This document shows positions 8,566-16,643 of a DNA stretch of 64,000 bases, one piece after another. The stretch spans positions 248,001-312,000 of the forward strand of contig JAYRKY010000001.1 of assembly GCA_041905525.1 (NCBI GenBank), read 5' to 3'. Source of the DNA: SHVO01 sp041905525 (GTDB taxonomy: Bacteria > Pseudomonadota > Alphaproteobacteria > Rhodospirillales > Rhodospirillaceae). The notes under the pieces are model-generated. The model saw only the letters and a list, made by a program, of their open reading frames with translations. It searched no databases and was not told the DNA's origin. The translations under genes were made by a program, and so were the position numbers. How positions within the stretch are numbered: position 1 is the stretch's first letter; every line of letters begins with the position of its first letter.

Positions 8566-9369
8566 TTAACGGCGCAGATAGAGCCAAAGCGTCACGGGCG
8601 CCATCACCGCCGTGAGAATCACCGGCGCGACCAAGGCCAGTCCGACATCCGCAACGCCGGCGCCGCCGTTCATCAAACCGCGAACCGCCGTCGTCATCAA
8701 CGTCACGGGATTGACGTTCACGAAGGCGCGCAGCCACCCCGGCATCGTCGCGGGATCGACCATGATGTTCGAGGCGAACACCAAGGGAAATAGGAAGGTG
8801 AACCCGGCCGTCATCACCGTCATCGGTGTACGAATCAGGAGGCCCAGGACGATAAAGATCCAGCCCATACCGAACCCGATCGCAAACAGCATCAGAAACG
8901 CGGCTACCACACCAAGGAGTCCCGCCCCCGGCCGGTAACCCAATGCGAGGCCAATGGACAGGATGATGGTGCCAGCGATCAGATGACGCAGAATATCGCC
9001 GACCATAAGCCCCGCGAAGGGCGACAGGGACCAGATCGGCAGCGAGCGGAAGCGATCGAACAAGCCCTTCGAAAGATCGGTCGAGAGGCCCATCCCGGAG
9101 TAGACCGCGTTGAAGCACACGGTTTGCACCAGGATGCCTGGAATGAACACCTGCAGATATTGGTCGGGGCTGCCCGCCAACGCGCCGCCGAAGACGAACG
9201 TGAAGAGCAGAGTGAACATGATCGGCGTCATGACCAAATCGAACATCTGCTCGGGCACATACCGAAACTTCAACGCGGCGCGCCATCCGAAGACCAACGC
9301 GTTGGAGAACCCGGAAGGCTTCGGCGGACGTGCAACTCCCAGAATCACGGACGGAGAGGTTTCGTTCAT
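8566..9369 (-). CDS. ABC-2 type permease, DrrB-like
   Basis: A 267-residue inner-membrane permease with six hydrophobic segments. It carries the ABC-2 signature in the C-terminal third (FVNVNPVTLMTTAVRGLMNG) and YLQVFIPGILVQTVCF near the middle. It overlaps the upstream ATPase gene by 4 nt (ATGA), so the two form one exporter. Relatives include the daunorubicin exporters DrrA/B and the nodulation exporter NodIJ. Substrate not evident, and no biosynthetic genes are nearby. Confidence 0.9.
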   Translation of the reverse strand: MNETSPSVILGVARPPKPSGFSNALVFGWRAALKFRYVPEQMFDLVMTPIMFTLLFTFVFGGALAGSPDQYLQVFIPGILVQTVCFNAVYSGMGLSTDLSKGLFDRFRSLPIWSLSPFAGLMVGDILRHLIAGTIILSIGLALGYRPGAGLLGVVAAFLMLFAIGFGMGWIFIVLGLLIRTPMTVMTAGFTFLFPLVFASNIMVDPATMPGWLRAFVNVNPVTLMTTAVRGLMNGGAGVADVGLALVAPVILTAVMAPVTLWLYLRR

Positions 9370-10340
9370 CGCGATTGCTCCCCGGCGGACGGCTCTTCGG
9401 CGCGCTCGCGGCCGGTAAGGCTGAAAAAGACTTCGTCCAAGCTCGGCGAGCCCAAAGAGAAATCGGAGATATCGATGCCATGCGCCGTCAGCGTGCTCAC
9501 CGCTTCCGCCGCGGCCGCCGGTGAAGCGGCGACAACCGCCAGCTGTCCGCCCTCTGCGCTCCGGCGAACGTGGTGTCCGAGCCGCAACTCGAGAAGGCTC
9601 GCGGCCTTATCAATAAGTGTCTGATCCTCGATATGCACATGGAGAAAGCCCGAGCCGACTTGGGCTTTCAGCTCGCGGCTCGTGCCTTCGGCGATCTTCT
9701 TGCCCTTGTCGATGACCGCGATGCGCTCGGCCAGTTGGTCGGCTTCTTCCAGGTATTGGGTCGTGAGCAAGATGGTCACACCGGCAGCGGCCAGATCCCG
9801 AATCATTTTCCACACGGACTGGCGCGCGGAAGGATCAAGGCCCGTGGTCGGCTCGTCGAGAAACAGTACCCCCGGCGTGACCACCAGCGACGCCGCGATG
9901 TCGAGCCGGCGGCGCATACCGCCCGAATAATCTTTGACCTGGCGCCCGGCAGCATCCGTGAGTTCGAAGGCGCCAAGGAGATCGTCGGCACGCTTCTTGG
10001 CCGCGGCGCCGCGAAAACCCCACAAGCGCGCGAGCAGGACCAGGTTGTCCCGGCCGGTGAGGTCCTCGTCCAAGGATGCGAACTGTCCGGTCATGGCGAT
10101 GGCGGCCCGTACCTCCGCCGGCGCGGCGACGAGATCATGTCCCATGACCGTGGCGCTTCCTCCATCCGGGCCGATAAGGGTCGCAAGCATGCGCATGAGG
10201 GTGGTTTTCCCGGCGCCGTTGGGGCCGAGAATGGCAAAGATCATCCCGCGCGGCACATCCAGGTCGACGCCGTCCACCGCATGGACCTCGCCGAAACGTT
10301 TGACGAGGCCGCGTGCGGCGATGGCAAGTTGATCGGTCAT
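9366..10340 (-). CDS. ABC transporter ATP-binding protein, DrrA-like
   Basis: A 324-residue ATPase with Walker A GPNGAGKTTL, signature SGGMRRRLDIA and Walker B VLFLDEPTTGLD. The extra C-terminal domain (about residues 230-315, ending GSPSLDEVFFSLTG) is typical of the DrrA drug-exporter branch. It starts at ATG 10340 and is co-translated with the permease. It likely powers export of a hydrophobic compound. It is divergent from a secreted protein of unknown function across a 270-bp region. Confidence 0.92.
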   Translation of the reverse strand: MTDQLAIAARGLVKRFGEVHAVDGVDLDVPRGMIFAILGPNGAGKTTLMRMLATLIGPDGGSATVMGHDLVAAPAEVRAAIAMTGQFASLDEDLTGRDNLVLLARLWGFRGAAAKKRADDLLGAFELTDAAGRQVKDYSGGMRRRLDIAASLVVTPGVLFLDEPTTGLDPSARQSVWKMIRDLAAAGVTILLTTQYLEEADQLAERIAVIDKGKKIAEGTSRELKAQVGSGFLHVHIEDQTLIDKAASLLELRLGHHVRRSAEGGQLAVVAASPAAAAEAVSTLTAHGIDISDFSLGSPSLDEVFFSLTGRERAEEPSAGEQSR

Positions 10341-10530
10341 ATGGGTTTTTTCCCCGAGAGAAGCGCCGAGAATAACGGCCCGTCTCAGCCGCTCAAGGGG
10401 AAAAGCGGATCGTGTTATCCCGCGCCAAGCCCGTACGGCCTGACCCTATACCCGTGGGAGCCTCGCGAAAGAGAAGATTTTTCTCGTAACCGCGCTTTTC
10501 GTAGGGGGCGGTTCACCGGGAACGGGCGTA

Positions 10531-10536
10531 TATAAT
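10531..10536 (+). promoter_or_regulatory. Candidate -10 box
   Basis: A perfect TATAAT stands in otherwise GC-rich DNA 75 nt upstream of the exported-protein start at 10611. No good TTGACA-like box is found at the normal 16-18 nt spacing, so the assignment is tentative. Confidence 0.3.
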
Positions 10537-10610
10537 GCGGGGTGGGAGCGGCCGCATTGACCCAACGGCGGCCCTTACTAGGTTGGGAGCGACCTATAAG
10601 GAACCCGGGT

Positions 10611-11732
10611 ATGAAGATTTTGACGAAAGCGGCTTTGGCCGTAGTGACATTGGCCTTCACCGGCGCGATTTTTGCGCCGACGGCCTCGGCCGACAGCATC
10701 GAGCCGCGGATCAAGGATCGTCGGATCGGGTACGCGATGACGCGCCGCGCCTGGGCGGTGCACCGGACGCCCGGCTTTAAGGTGGAGTGCCCTAACGGCC
10801 TCAACGACGGACCGCGCGAACAGTTCGCCCAGCTCTTCCCGCAGGATAAGGGCCAGAAGTGGACCCTCGAACAGACCCAGCTGGCCCGTGAGGCCGACAT
10901 TTACTTCCCCGCGAAGAGCGAGGACGGCTTTGTGTTCAAGGAAGCGCAAGGCAAGATCGCGCCGGGCCTTAATCTCGACGGCAAGGTCGACGAAAACGAC
11001 TTCACCAATTCCGATGGCGTGAAGGGCGTCGATAATCAGCTCTTCCGCGCCCTCGGCTGCCTCGCGGGCTGGAACGGCGACGGTGTTCCTTTCATCAATT
11101 TCCAGGACACGACCTACCTCCGCCGCCACATCTCCAACCGTTATATGTTTGAGATCAGCGAAGTCGACGACCTGACGAACGACCCCGAGGTCATCGTCAC
11201 GACGTACCGCGGACTCGATCCTCTCTTGTCGGATGCGAAAGGCGACGGCTTCGTCGCCGGCGGCACGCAACGCGTCGACGAGCGCTTCGGCAAAATCTAC
11301 CAGACGCGTCTCAAAGGTAAGATTGTCGACGGCGTCCTGATCACCGAGCCCGCAGACGGCCTTATTCCGAACTCGATCGCGTTTGACACCAGCGGCCACC
11401 AACTCTTGCGCGACATGCAGTTCCATCTGCAGCTGACGCCCGAGCGGGCCTCCGGGATCATCGGCGGTTATGCCGATATCGACAGCTGGATGCTTCAATT
11501 CAAGACGAGTTGGGGCACGCATCACGCGGCTTACGGCCAGGTGGCCTCGCAATCCCTGACACGCGCGATGTATCGTTTGGCCGACGCCTTTCCCGATAAA
11601 ACCGGTCAGAACACAGCGCTCTCGGCGGCTCTCGATGGCGATTGGATTCAGGTCTATATCGAGCATCCGCCCAAGGCTGTCGCGGTGGATCAGTCCGCTC
11701 CGGCCGCACAAAGGACCACCGCCGAGCGGTAA
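10611..11732 (+). CDS. Exported protein of unknown function
   Basis: A 373-residue protein with a clear signal peptide (MKILTKAALAVVTLAFTGAI, cleavage probably after PTASA). The chosen ATG has AAGGA about 9 nt upstream. An upstream in-frame ATG would spoil the signal peptide. The mature part is soluble with two cysteines, in VECPNG and ALGCLAGW, possibly a disulfide. An Asp-rich segment, NLDGKVDENDFTNSDGVKG, resembles a calcium-binding or dockerin-like loop. The C-terminal 25 residues are low-complexity Ala/Pro/Thr. I do not recognise the family. Confidence 0.82.
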   Translation: MKILTKAALAVVTLAFTGAIFAPTASADSIEPRIKDRRIGYAMTRRAWAVHRTPGFKVECPNGLNDGPREQFAQLFPQDKGQKWTLEQTQLAREADIYFPAKSEDGFVFKEAQGKIAPGLNLDGKVDENDFTNSDGVKGVDNQLFRALGCLAGWNGDGVPFINFQDTTYLRRHISNRYMFEISEVDDLTNDPEVIVTTYRGLDPLLSDAKGDGFVAGGTQRVDERFGKIYQTRLKGKIVDGVLITEPADGLIPNSIAFDTSGHQLLRDMQFHLQLTPERASGIIGGYADIDSWMLQFKTSWGTHHAAYGQVASQSLTRAMYRLADAFPDKTGQNTALSAALDGDWIQVYIEHPPKAVAVDQSAPAAQRTTAER

Positions 11733-11737
11733 GCCAT

Positions 11738-11768
11738 CACCGCAGCCGGATTTGGGCCGGCTGCGGTG
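11738..11768. terminator. Hairpin between convergent genes
   Basis: A perfect 12-bp inverted repeat, CACCGCAGCCGG and its complement, with a 7-nt loop ATTTGGG, lies 5 nt after the stop of the exported protein and 18 nt beyond the stop of the convergent acidic-tail gene. There is no T-run on either side. It is terminator-like and probably serves both genes, but may need Rho or act by stabilising 3' ends. Confidence 0.6.
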
Positions 11769-11786
11769 CGCTTCACTCAGGAAGAC

Positions 11787-12731
11787 TCAGCTATTGCTGT
11801 CGTCGTCCTCATCGTCCTGCTCGTCCTCATCTTCATCCTCGTCATGATCCTCCGCTGCGTCGGAGGAGCCGCCCTTGAGCGAGCACCCAGCCGTCAAATC
11901 CGACATCAGCGCGCCGTCGGCGCCTTCGGCGTAGCTCAGCTCCATGTTGGAGTTGGACCCTTTGACACCCACGGTCAGCGCCGTCGTTGCGGCGGGAGCC
12001 GACACCGCGGATGCAAGCGCAGCCGACGAGACGGCCATAGCGCCGGCATTCGGAATATTGGGAGAAGTCCAGGCGCCAAGTTCGGCGCCGGTGAGTGCGT
12101 CGTACACCACGAGCGTGAGGCTGCCCGTTTCTGTGCCAGTGTTGAGAATGCGCACCACCCCATCCAAGGGTGACGTGCCAAGCCCCGTCATATAGCCCAG
12201 CGCACGCGAAGGCGTTTCGAGCCTCCTGCAGGCGGTGAGATGCGTGAGGGCGCCATCAGCGGACGACCAGCCGATATGCTGGACCTGACCGGTGAAGTTC
12301 GCGCGGATTTCCGCGGTGAAGGTCGCGTTGTGATCAATCGTCGCCTTGGCGAGGATGTCTTTGACGGCCACTTGGGCCGCACCGTGCGCAGGCACAGAGG
12401 AACTTTCCCAGGCGAAAATTTCGCTGCCGGTTTTGGAGTCGCGAATGGAGACCTGCACGGTCCCCGCCCGCGTTCCCAGATTTGAAAAGCGTAAGAAGGA
12501 CGCACTCTCCGTCAATCCGCCGATGACGACCGAGCGGCCGCTGCTGGAGTTTGAGCCCGAGGCAGAAGGCGTTTGATTGGCGGCGGCGGGCAGAAGGCTC
12601 CGATTGGGGCCGGGGGCGGTGCTCTTGCCACGGCCCTCGGAGGCGGAAGCAGCGAAGGCGTGCGCGAGGAATGCGCCGGCGGCGGCGACCGTGAGAATAT
12701 GCGCCGCCTTTTTGGATCGTTCGAAACTCAT
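11787..12731 (-). CDS. Secreted two-repeat protein with a poly-acidic tail
   Basis: A 314-residue protein starting MSFERSKKAAHILTVAAAGA (signal peptide, cleavage near AFAASA), with GGGAG-type ribosome site upstream. A Ser/Pro/Asn-rich linker leads into two related beta-rich repeats. Each has 'LRFSNLGTRAGTVQVSIRDS' or 'VRILNTGTETGSLTLVVYDA' strands followed by TGSEIFAWES or TGAELGAWTS. The protein ends in about 20 residues that are almost all Asp and Glu. The repeats look like tandem Ig-like adhesive or surface domains; the tail could bind Ca2+ or other cations. Function unknown. Confidence 0.8.
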   Translation of the reverse strand: MSFERSKKAAHILTVAAAGAFLAHAFAASASEGRGKSTAPGPNRSLLPAAANQTPSASGSNSSSGRSVVIGGLTESASFLRFSNLGTRAGTVQVSIRDSKTGSEIFAWESSSVPAHGAAQVAVKDILAKATIDHNATFTAEIRANFTGQVQHIGWSSADGALTHLTACRRLETPSRALGYMTGLGTSPLDGVVRILNTGTETGSLTLVVYDALTGAELGAWTSPNIPNAGAMAVSSAALASAVSAPAATTALTVGVKGSNSNMELSYAEGADGALMSDLTAGCSLKGGSSDAAEDHDEDEDEDEQDDEDDDSNS

Positions 12732-12869
12732 AAAAGCTCCCCTGTGTGAAATGCCCGTCCAGGCTTCCCTCAAACGCGGGGTGGCGGGGGCGGTTGCACG
12801 CTGGAGCTTTTTTGACGCGCTAAGGCCTTCTAATAGTTTTGAAAGTCGCCAGGCCGCCGGTGGGCGCCC

Positions 12870-14204
12870 TTATTGGCATTCCGTCAGAGGCCCCAGTTTC
12901 AGGTTCTCACCGGCAAGAGCTTTCTGAAGGCGCGCGGCCGTGGCGCCAAGGCTGATCGATGTGGCTTTGCCTTCGCCGCAGACGTTCACCTTCTCGGCGG
13001 CAGTCACGCCAAGCTTGGTGAGATACGCGGCCGCGCCATAGATGGCCTTGCCATCGACCATCGTGAGAGTGACATCTTGCGGCTTCGCGCGGGTCAAAGC
13101 GTCGTAGGGGTTGCGCGTATCGCCGCGCAGCAGGAACAGGTCGGCCATTAAGCCCGGCTTGAGGCTGCCTACCTTGTCGTCGATCCTTGCGATGCGCGCC
13201 GGGATCACCGTTGCCATCTCGAACAGATATTTGCTCGAGAAGGCCTTGTCGAAATCGCGGTCGCTGACGGCCTTCGCGTAGCCGATCTCGGCCAGCATAT
13301 TCATGCTTCCGGTCGGCGACCAATCGGGCGCTAGGGCGATCACGACTTTCTGGCGCATGGCCGCGGGGACGTCCGCCGTTTCGCCATAGAGCTCGAAATT
13401 GCTGCGCGGCGACCAGATGAACGCCGCGCGGGCCTTGGCGATTTCCGCGAAATCGGCTTCGCGTAGGCCGCCGCCATGAATGATCGCGGTTTTTTCACTC
13501 AAAAGTCCCAGGGATTTTAGTTGCGCGAATTCGGCCTGTGACTCCGCATCGGCGCGCCGTCCTTCCGCCAGATGTACGGCGATCAAATCGTAGTCGCCCG
13601 TCTTGACCTTCTCCATGGCCTGCGGCGAGAGCTTAATGTCGTTGGGCCTGACGCCGAGCACATTGGCGATACGTTCATGGCCGATGCCGGGTCCGCGCAA
13701 TCCGCTCGCCCAATCGAGATTACGGGCCAGACCCTCGACGCAGGGGTCCACTTTCGGTGTGTCGGCGGGCTGATACAGTCCCAGGACCGACGTCGTGCCG
13801 CCCATAAGCTGCTGCAGTTCGACATACGTGTTCATGTCGCAGAAATGCGAGGCCACCAGCTTGCCCTCGGGATCCTGGATCGAACTGAGGTAGCCCCGAT
13901 CGCTGCGCCATTGGTAACGGTTGGCGAAGGACTTTCCGGGTTTCCAGCGCGGAAAGATGCCGTAGAGCGGGTGGTTATGCAGGTCTACGAACCCAGGGAA
14001 AACAATATCCGTTGTCACCAACTCCTTGTCGGCCTTGATGTCGGGGCGTCCTTCGGTGATCGCGCGGATCTTGCCGTCCTCAATGGCGATCCACCCATTG
14101 GGAACAACGCGGTCGGCCGCGACAATCGTGCCGTTGATCAGGATTGTCTCGGCGTGGGCCGTGCCCGCGATGCTCATCAGAATGGCGACTAGAAACCGTT
14201 TCAT
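12870..14204 (-). CDS. Periplasmic amidohydrolase-family protein
   Basis: A 444-residue protein with signal peptide MKRFLVAILMSIAGTAHA. It belongs to the metal-dependent amidohydrolase superfamily, with the HxH-type motif in VDLHNHPLYG, later His in IHGGG, Asp in ALAPDWSPTGS, and the terminal composite-domain strand VGSLKPGLMADLFLLRGD. GGAGGT 6-8 nt before ATG 14204 fixes the start; the reading frame is open much further upstream, but that part overlaps the divergent oxygenase gene and is not translated here. The substrate is probably a cyclic amide or deaminable heterocycle, not identified. Confidence 0.87.
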   Translation of the reverse strand: MKRFLVAILMSIAGTAHAETILINGTIVAADRVVPNGWIAIEDGKIRAITEGRPDIKADKELVTTDIVFPGFVDLHNHPLYGIFPRWKPGKSFANRYQWRSDRGYLSSIQDPEGKLVASHFCDMNTYVELQQLMGGTTSVLGLYQPADTPKVDPCVEGLARNLDWASGLRGPGIGHERIANVLGVRPNDIKLSPQAMEKVKTGDYDLIAVHLAEGRRADAESQAEFAQLKSLGLLSEKTAIIHGGGLREADFAEIAKARAAFIWSPRSNFELYGETADVPAAMRQKVVIALAPDWSPTGSMNMLAEIGYAKAVSDRDFDKAFSSKYLFEMATVIPARIARIDDKVGSLKPGLMADLFLLRGDTRNPYDALTRAKPQDVTLTMVDGKAIYGAAAYLTKLGVTAAEKVNVCGEGKATSISLGATAARLQKALAGENLKLGPLTECQ

Positions 14205-14306
14205 CCCCTGACCTCCCCGCTTTCCACCATTGTCGAAGCCTAACGGCAGACTTAGCATCGCTCCACGTCTTTTCCGGATTTTCAGCCCATCTAAAAGGCT
14301 CGACGC

Positions 14307-15248
14307 ATGGCTTCCAACGGCATCTCCCCCATCTCCGTGGCCCTCGCGGAACGGGACCTCCAAAGCTTCGCGGCGCGCCTTGGCGAGTCCTTTGCACGCA
14401 CCGGCTTTGCCGTCATCGCCGACCACGGCATTCCCGCCGACATCATCTCCAAGACCTTCGATGTGACGCAGCGATTCTTCGCCCTGCCCGAGGATGTCAA
14501 GAAGCGCTACCTCGTGCCTGGAGGCGCTGGGCAGCGTGGCTATACGCCCTTCGGCGTGGAAACGGCGAAGGGGGCGAGCCGCGCCGATCTGAAAGAATTC
14601 TGGCATGTCGGGCGCAACCTGCCGCCCACGCACCGGCTCGCATCCACGATGCCCGCCAATCTGAGTGTGACGGACATCCCGGAATTCGACACGGTCACCT
14701 ATCGCCTGTTCGAGGCCATGGATGAGCTTGGCCTTCGTGTTTTGCGCGGCATCGCCGTCTACCTCGGCCTCGACGCGGCGTTCTTCACAGATAAGGTGAA
14801 CTGCGGGAACAGCATCCTGCGCCTTCTGCACTATCCGCCGCTGCAGCCGGGCGCGGTAGGCATCCGTGCGGGCGCGCATGAGGACATAAATGTCATCACC
14901 TTGCTGTTGGGGGCCGAGGAAGCCGGCCTCCAACTCCTCAATCGCGACGGAACGTGGCTCGACATCGACCCGCCGCCGGGATGCGTGGTGGTGAACGTTG
15001 GCGACATGCTTCAACGGCTGACCAATCACGTTCTTCCGTCCACGACGCACCGCGTGGTGAATCCGTCGCCTGAGCGGGCGCGATTCTCGCGCTATTCGAT
15101 GCCGTTCTTTCAGCATTTCGCGTCGGACTACGTGATCGACGTATTACCGAGCTGCATTTCCGCCGAGCGGCCGAGCCTCTACCCGAAGGCGATTACCGCC
15201 GACGACTATCTGCGCGAGCGGTTGGCCGAGATCAAGCTCAAGGTCTAG
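14307..15248 (+). CDS. 2-oxoglutarate/Fe(II)-dependent oxygenase, isopenicillin N synthase-like
   Basis: A 313-residue enzyme of the IPNS/plant-type dioxygenase family. The N-terminal DIOX_N segment (FARTGFAVIADHGIPADII) is followed by the jelly-roll core. Iron ligands are His-Asp in AGAHEDINVITLL and His in STTHRVVNP. The 2OG-binding Arg lies in RFSRYSMPFF. It is divergent from the amidohydrolase (about 100-bp gap) and convergent with a CNT nucleoside transporter, overlapping it by 4 nt. Hydroxylation of an imported nucleobase or nucleoside is a context-based guess only. Confidence 0.9.
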   Translation: MASNGISPISVALAERDLQSFAARLGESFARTGFAVIADHGIPADIISKTFDVTQRFFALPEDVKKRYLVPGGAGQRGYTPFGVETAKGASRADLKEFWHVGRNLPPTHRLASTMPANLSVTDIPEFDTVTYRLFEAMDELGLRVLRGIAVYLGLDAAFFTDKVNCGNSILRLLHYPPLQPGAVGIRAGAHEDINVITLLLGAEEAGLQLLNRDGTWLDIDPPPGCVVVNVGDMLQRLTNHVLPSTTHRVVNPSPERARFSRYSMPFFQHFASDYVIDVLPSCISAERPSLYPKAITADDYLRERLAEIKLKV

Positions 15249-16510
15249 CTGAGCATGCCGACGATGGCGGCGGTCATGCACGTCGCCAAGGTTCCGGAAA
15301 TCAACGTGCGCGGGGCTAGTTTCACAACATCGTTGCGCCGCTCGGGCACCATCGCCGCGATGCCGCCGATCATGATGCCGAGCGCGGCAAAATTGGCGAA
15401 GCCGCAAAGGGCATAGCTGGTGATGAGCCTCGAACGCTCAGACAGCGCACCCGCCGGCAGTTTCGCCATCTCGGCGTAGGCGATCAATTCGTTGAGGACG
15501 GTCTTGGTGCCCAGCAAGGCGCCGACGGCCGGCGCCTCGCTCCACGGCACGCCCAGCAGCCACGCCAGCGGGGACATGACCCATCCGAAAATTCTTTGCA
15601 TCGTCACCGGCGCGCCCGCGATATCCGGCACGACGCTGCCGATGATGCCGTTGACCATATAGACGAAGGCGACCAGCACGATCAGCATCGAGATGACGTT
15701 GAGCCAAAGCTGTGTGCCCTCAAGCGTTCCACGCGCGATCGCCGACATGGCGTTCTCGCCGGCGAAGTCGCCCATCAGCACGTCGGATGGCTCCGGCGGC
15801 AATTTGAAGGTGGCGGGATCCGGCGGGATCATGATGTAGGCGACAACCACGCCCGCTGGGGCTGACATGATCGAGGCGGTGATAAGCTGGCCGAGAGGAT
15901 TGGGAATAATCGATTCCAAGAGCGTCGCATAAAGGACGAGCACGCTGCCCGAGGTCGACGCCATTCCGGCGGTCATAATGACGAAAAGGCCGGACAGCGA
16001 CTCGCGGCGCAGATAGGGCCGGATCACCAGCGGCGCTTCCACCATGCCGACGAAAATGTTCATCGCCGTGGACACGCCCGCGGGCCCGTCGATGCCAACC
16101 GTCCGGCGCAACACCCAGGCGAAGCCGCGCACCACGGGCTGAATGATGTGCCAATGAAAAAGAAGCGCCGAGAGTGCGCTGATGATGAGGATCAGCGGCA
16201 GGGCCTGGAACGCGAACACAAAGCTCGCCCCCGGTCCCTTACCCTCGAACGGCAGGTCCGCGCCGCCCAGATACCCGAACACAAATGACGTACCGGCCTT
16301 CGTGGCGTTGGTCAGGCCGCTCACGGCGTCATTGAGAACCGACAGGCTATGCTGGATCGGCGGCACCTTCAGCAGGGCGAGCGCCAGCACGATCTGCAGC
16401 GCGACCCCGAAAATTACCGAACGCCACATAACGTCCTGGCGCTTTTCGCTCAGAAGCCATGCAAGTCCGATAATCGCGCATAGTCCAAAGGCGCTCTGAA
16501 CCGCCAACAC
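15245..16510 (-). CDS. Concentrative nucleoside transporter (CNT/NupC family), copy 1
   Basis: An inner-membrane Na+- or H+-coupled nucleoside uptake protein of about 421 residues. CNT landmarks are AMNIFVGMVEAPLVIRPYL, VIMTAGMASTSGSVLVLYA and YALCGFANFAALGIMIGG. A GTG at 16537 is also in frame, but GTG-TTG at 16510 is preferred: GGGGA lies 8 nt upstream, the N-terminus MLAVQSAFGL then matches E. coli NupC length, and the paralog at 16644-17918 has an equivalent start. Tandem with that paralog on the same strand. Confidence 0.9.
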   Translation of the reverse strand: MLAVQSAFGLCAIIGLAWLLSEKRQDVMWRSVIFGVALQIVLALALLKVPPIQHSLSVLNDAVSGLTNATKAGTSFVFGYLGGADLPFEGKGPGASFVFAFQALPLILIISALSALLFHWHIIQPVVRGFAWVLRRTVGIDGPAGVSTAMNIFVGMVEAPLVIRPYLRRESLSGLFVIMTAGMASTSGSVLVLYATLLESIIPNPLGQLITASIMSAPAGVVVAYIMIPPDPATFKLPPEPSDVLMGDFAGENAMSAIARGTLEGTQLWLNVISMLIVLVAFVYMVNGIIGSVVPDIAGAPVTMQRIFGWVMSPLAWLLGVPWSEAPAVGALLGTKTVLNELIAYAEMAKLPAGALSERSRLITSYALCGFANFAALGIMIGGIAAMVPERRNDVVKLAPRTLISGTLATCMTAAIVGMLS

Positions 16511-16540
16511 TTTGGATCCCCACTTCAATTTCCCCACCTA

Positions 16541-16552
16541 GATTGGTAGCGC
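16541..16552 (-). promoter_or_regulatory. Shared leader element upstream of CNT copy 1
   Basis: The 12-mer GCGCTACCAATC (minus-strand reading) lies 30 nt upstream of the chosen GTG start. The identical 12-mer lies 31 nt upstream of the second CNT gene. It contains the half-site GCGCTACCA that also makes up palindromic LacI-type operators in alphaproteobacteria, but no matching second half is present. Operator or conserved leader; role inferred. Confidence 0.4.
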
Positions 16553-16643
16553 GGACGAGGGGGGCGGGCGAAGGGATTAATTCTTACGCTAGGCCAGTTT
16601 TCGTGTTTGACGGGCCAAATCTTTAGGCTGGATTTAGGCCCCT

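Noticed and set aside
11635..11847. Plus-strand frame ending in poly-serine
   Set aside because: The serine run is the reverse reading of the Asp/Glu codons of the acidic tail; no start signal.
14205..15116. 300-codon upstream extension of the amidohydrolase frame
   Set aside because: It lies antisense to the well-supported 2OG oxygenase gene, and a signal peptide with a good ribosome site begins at 14204.
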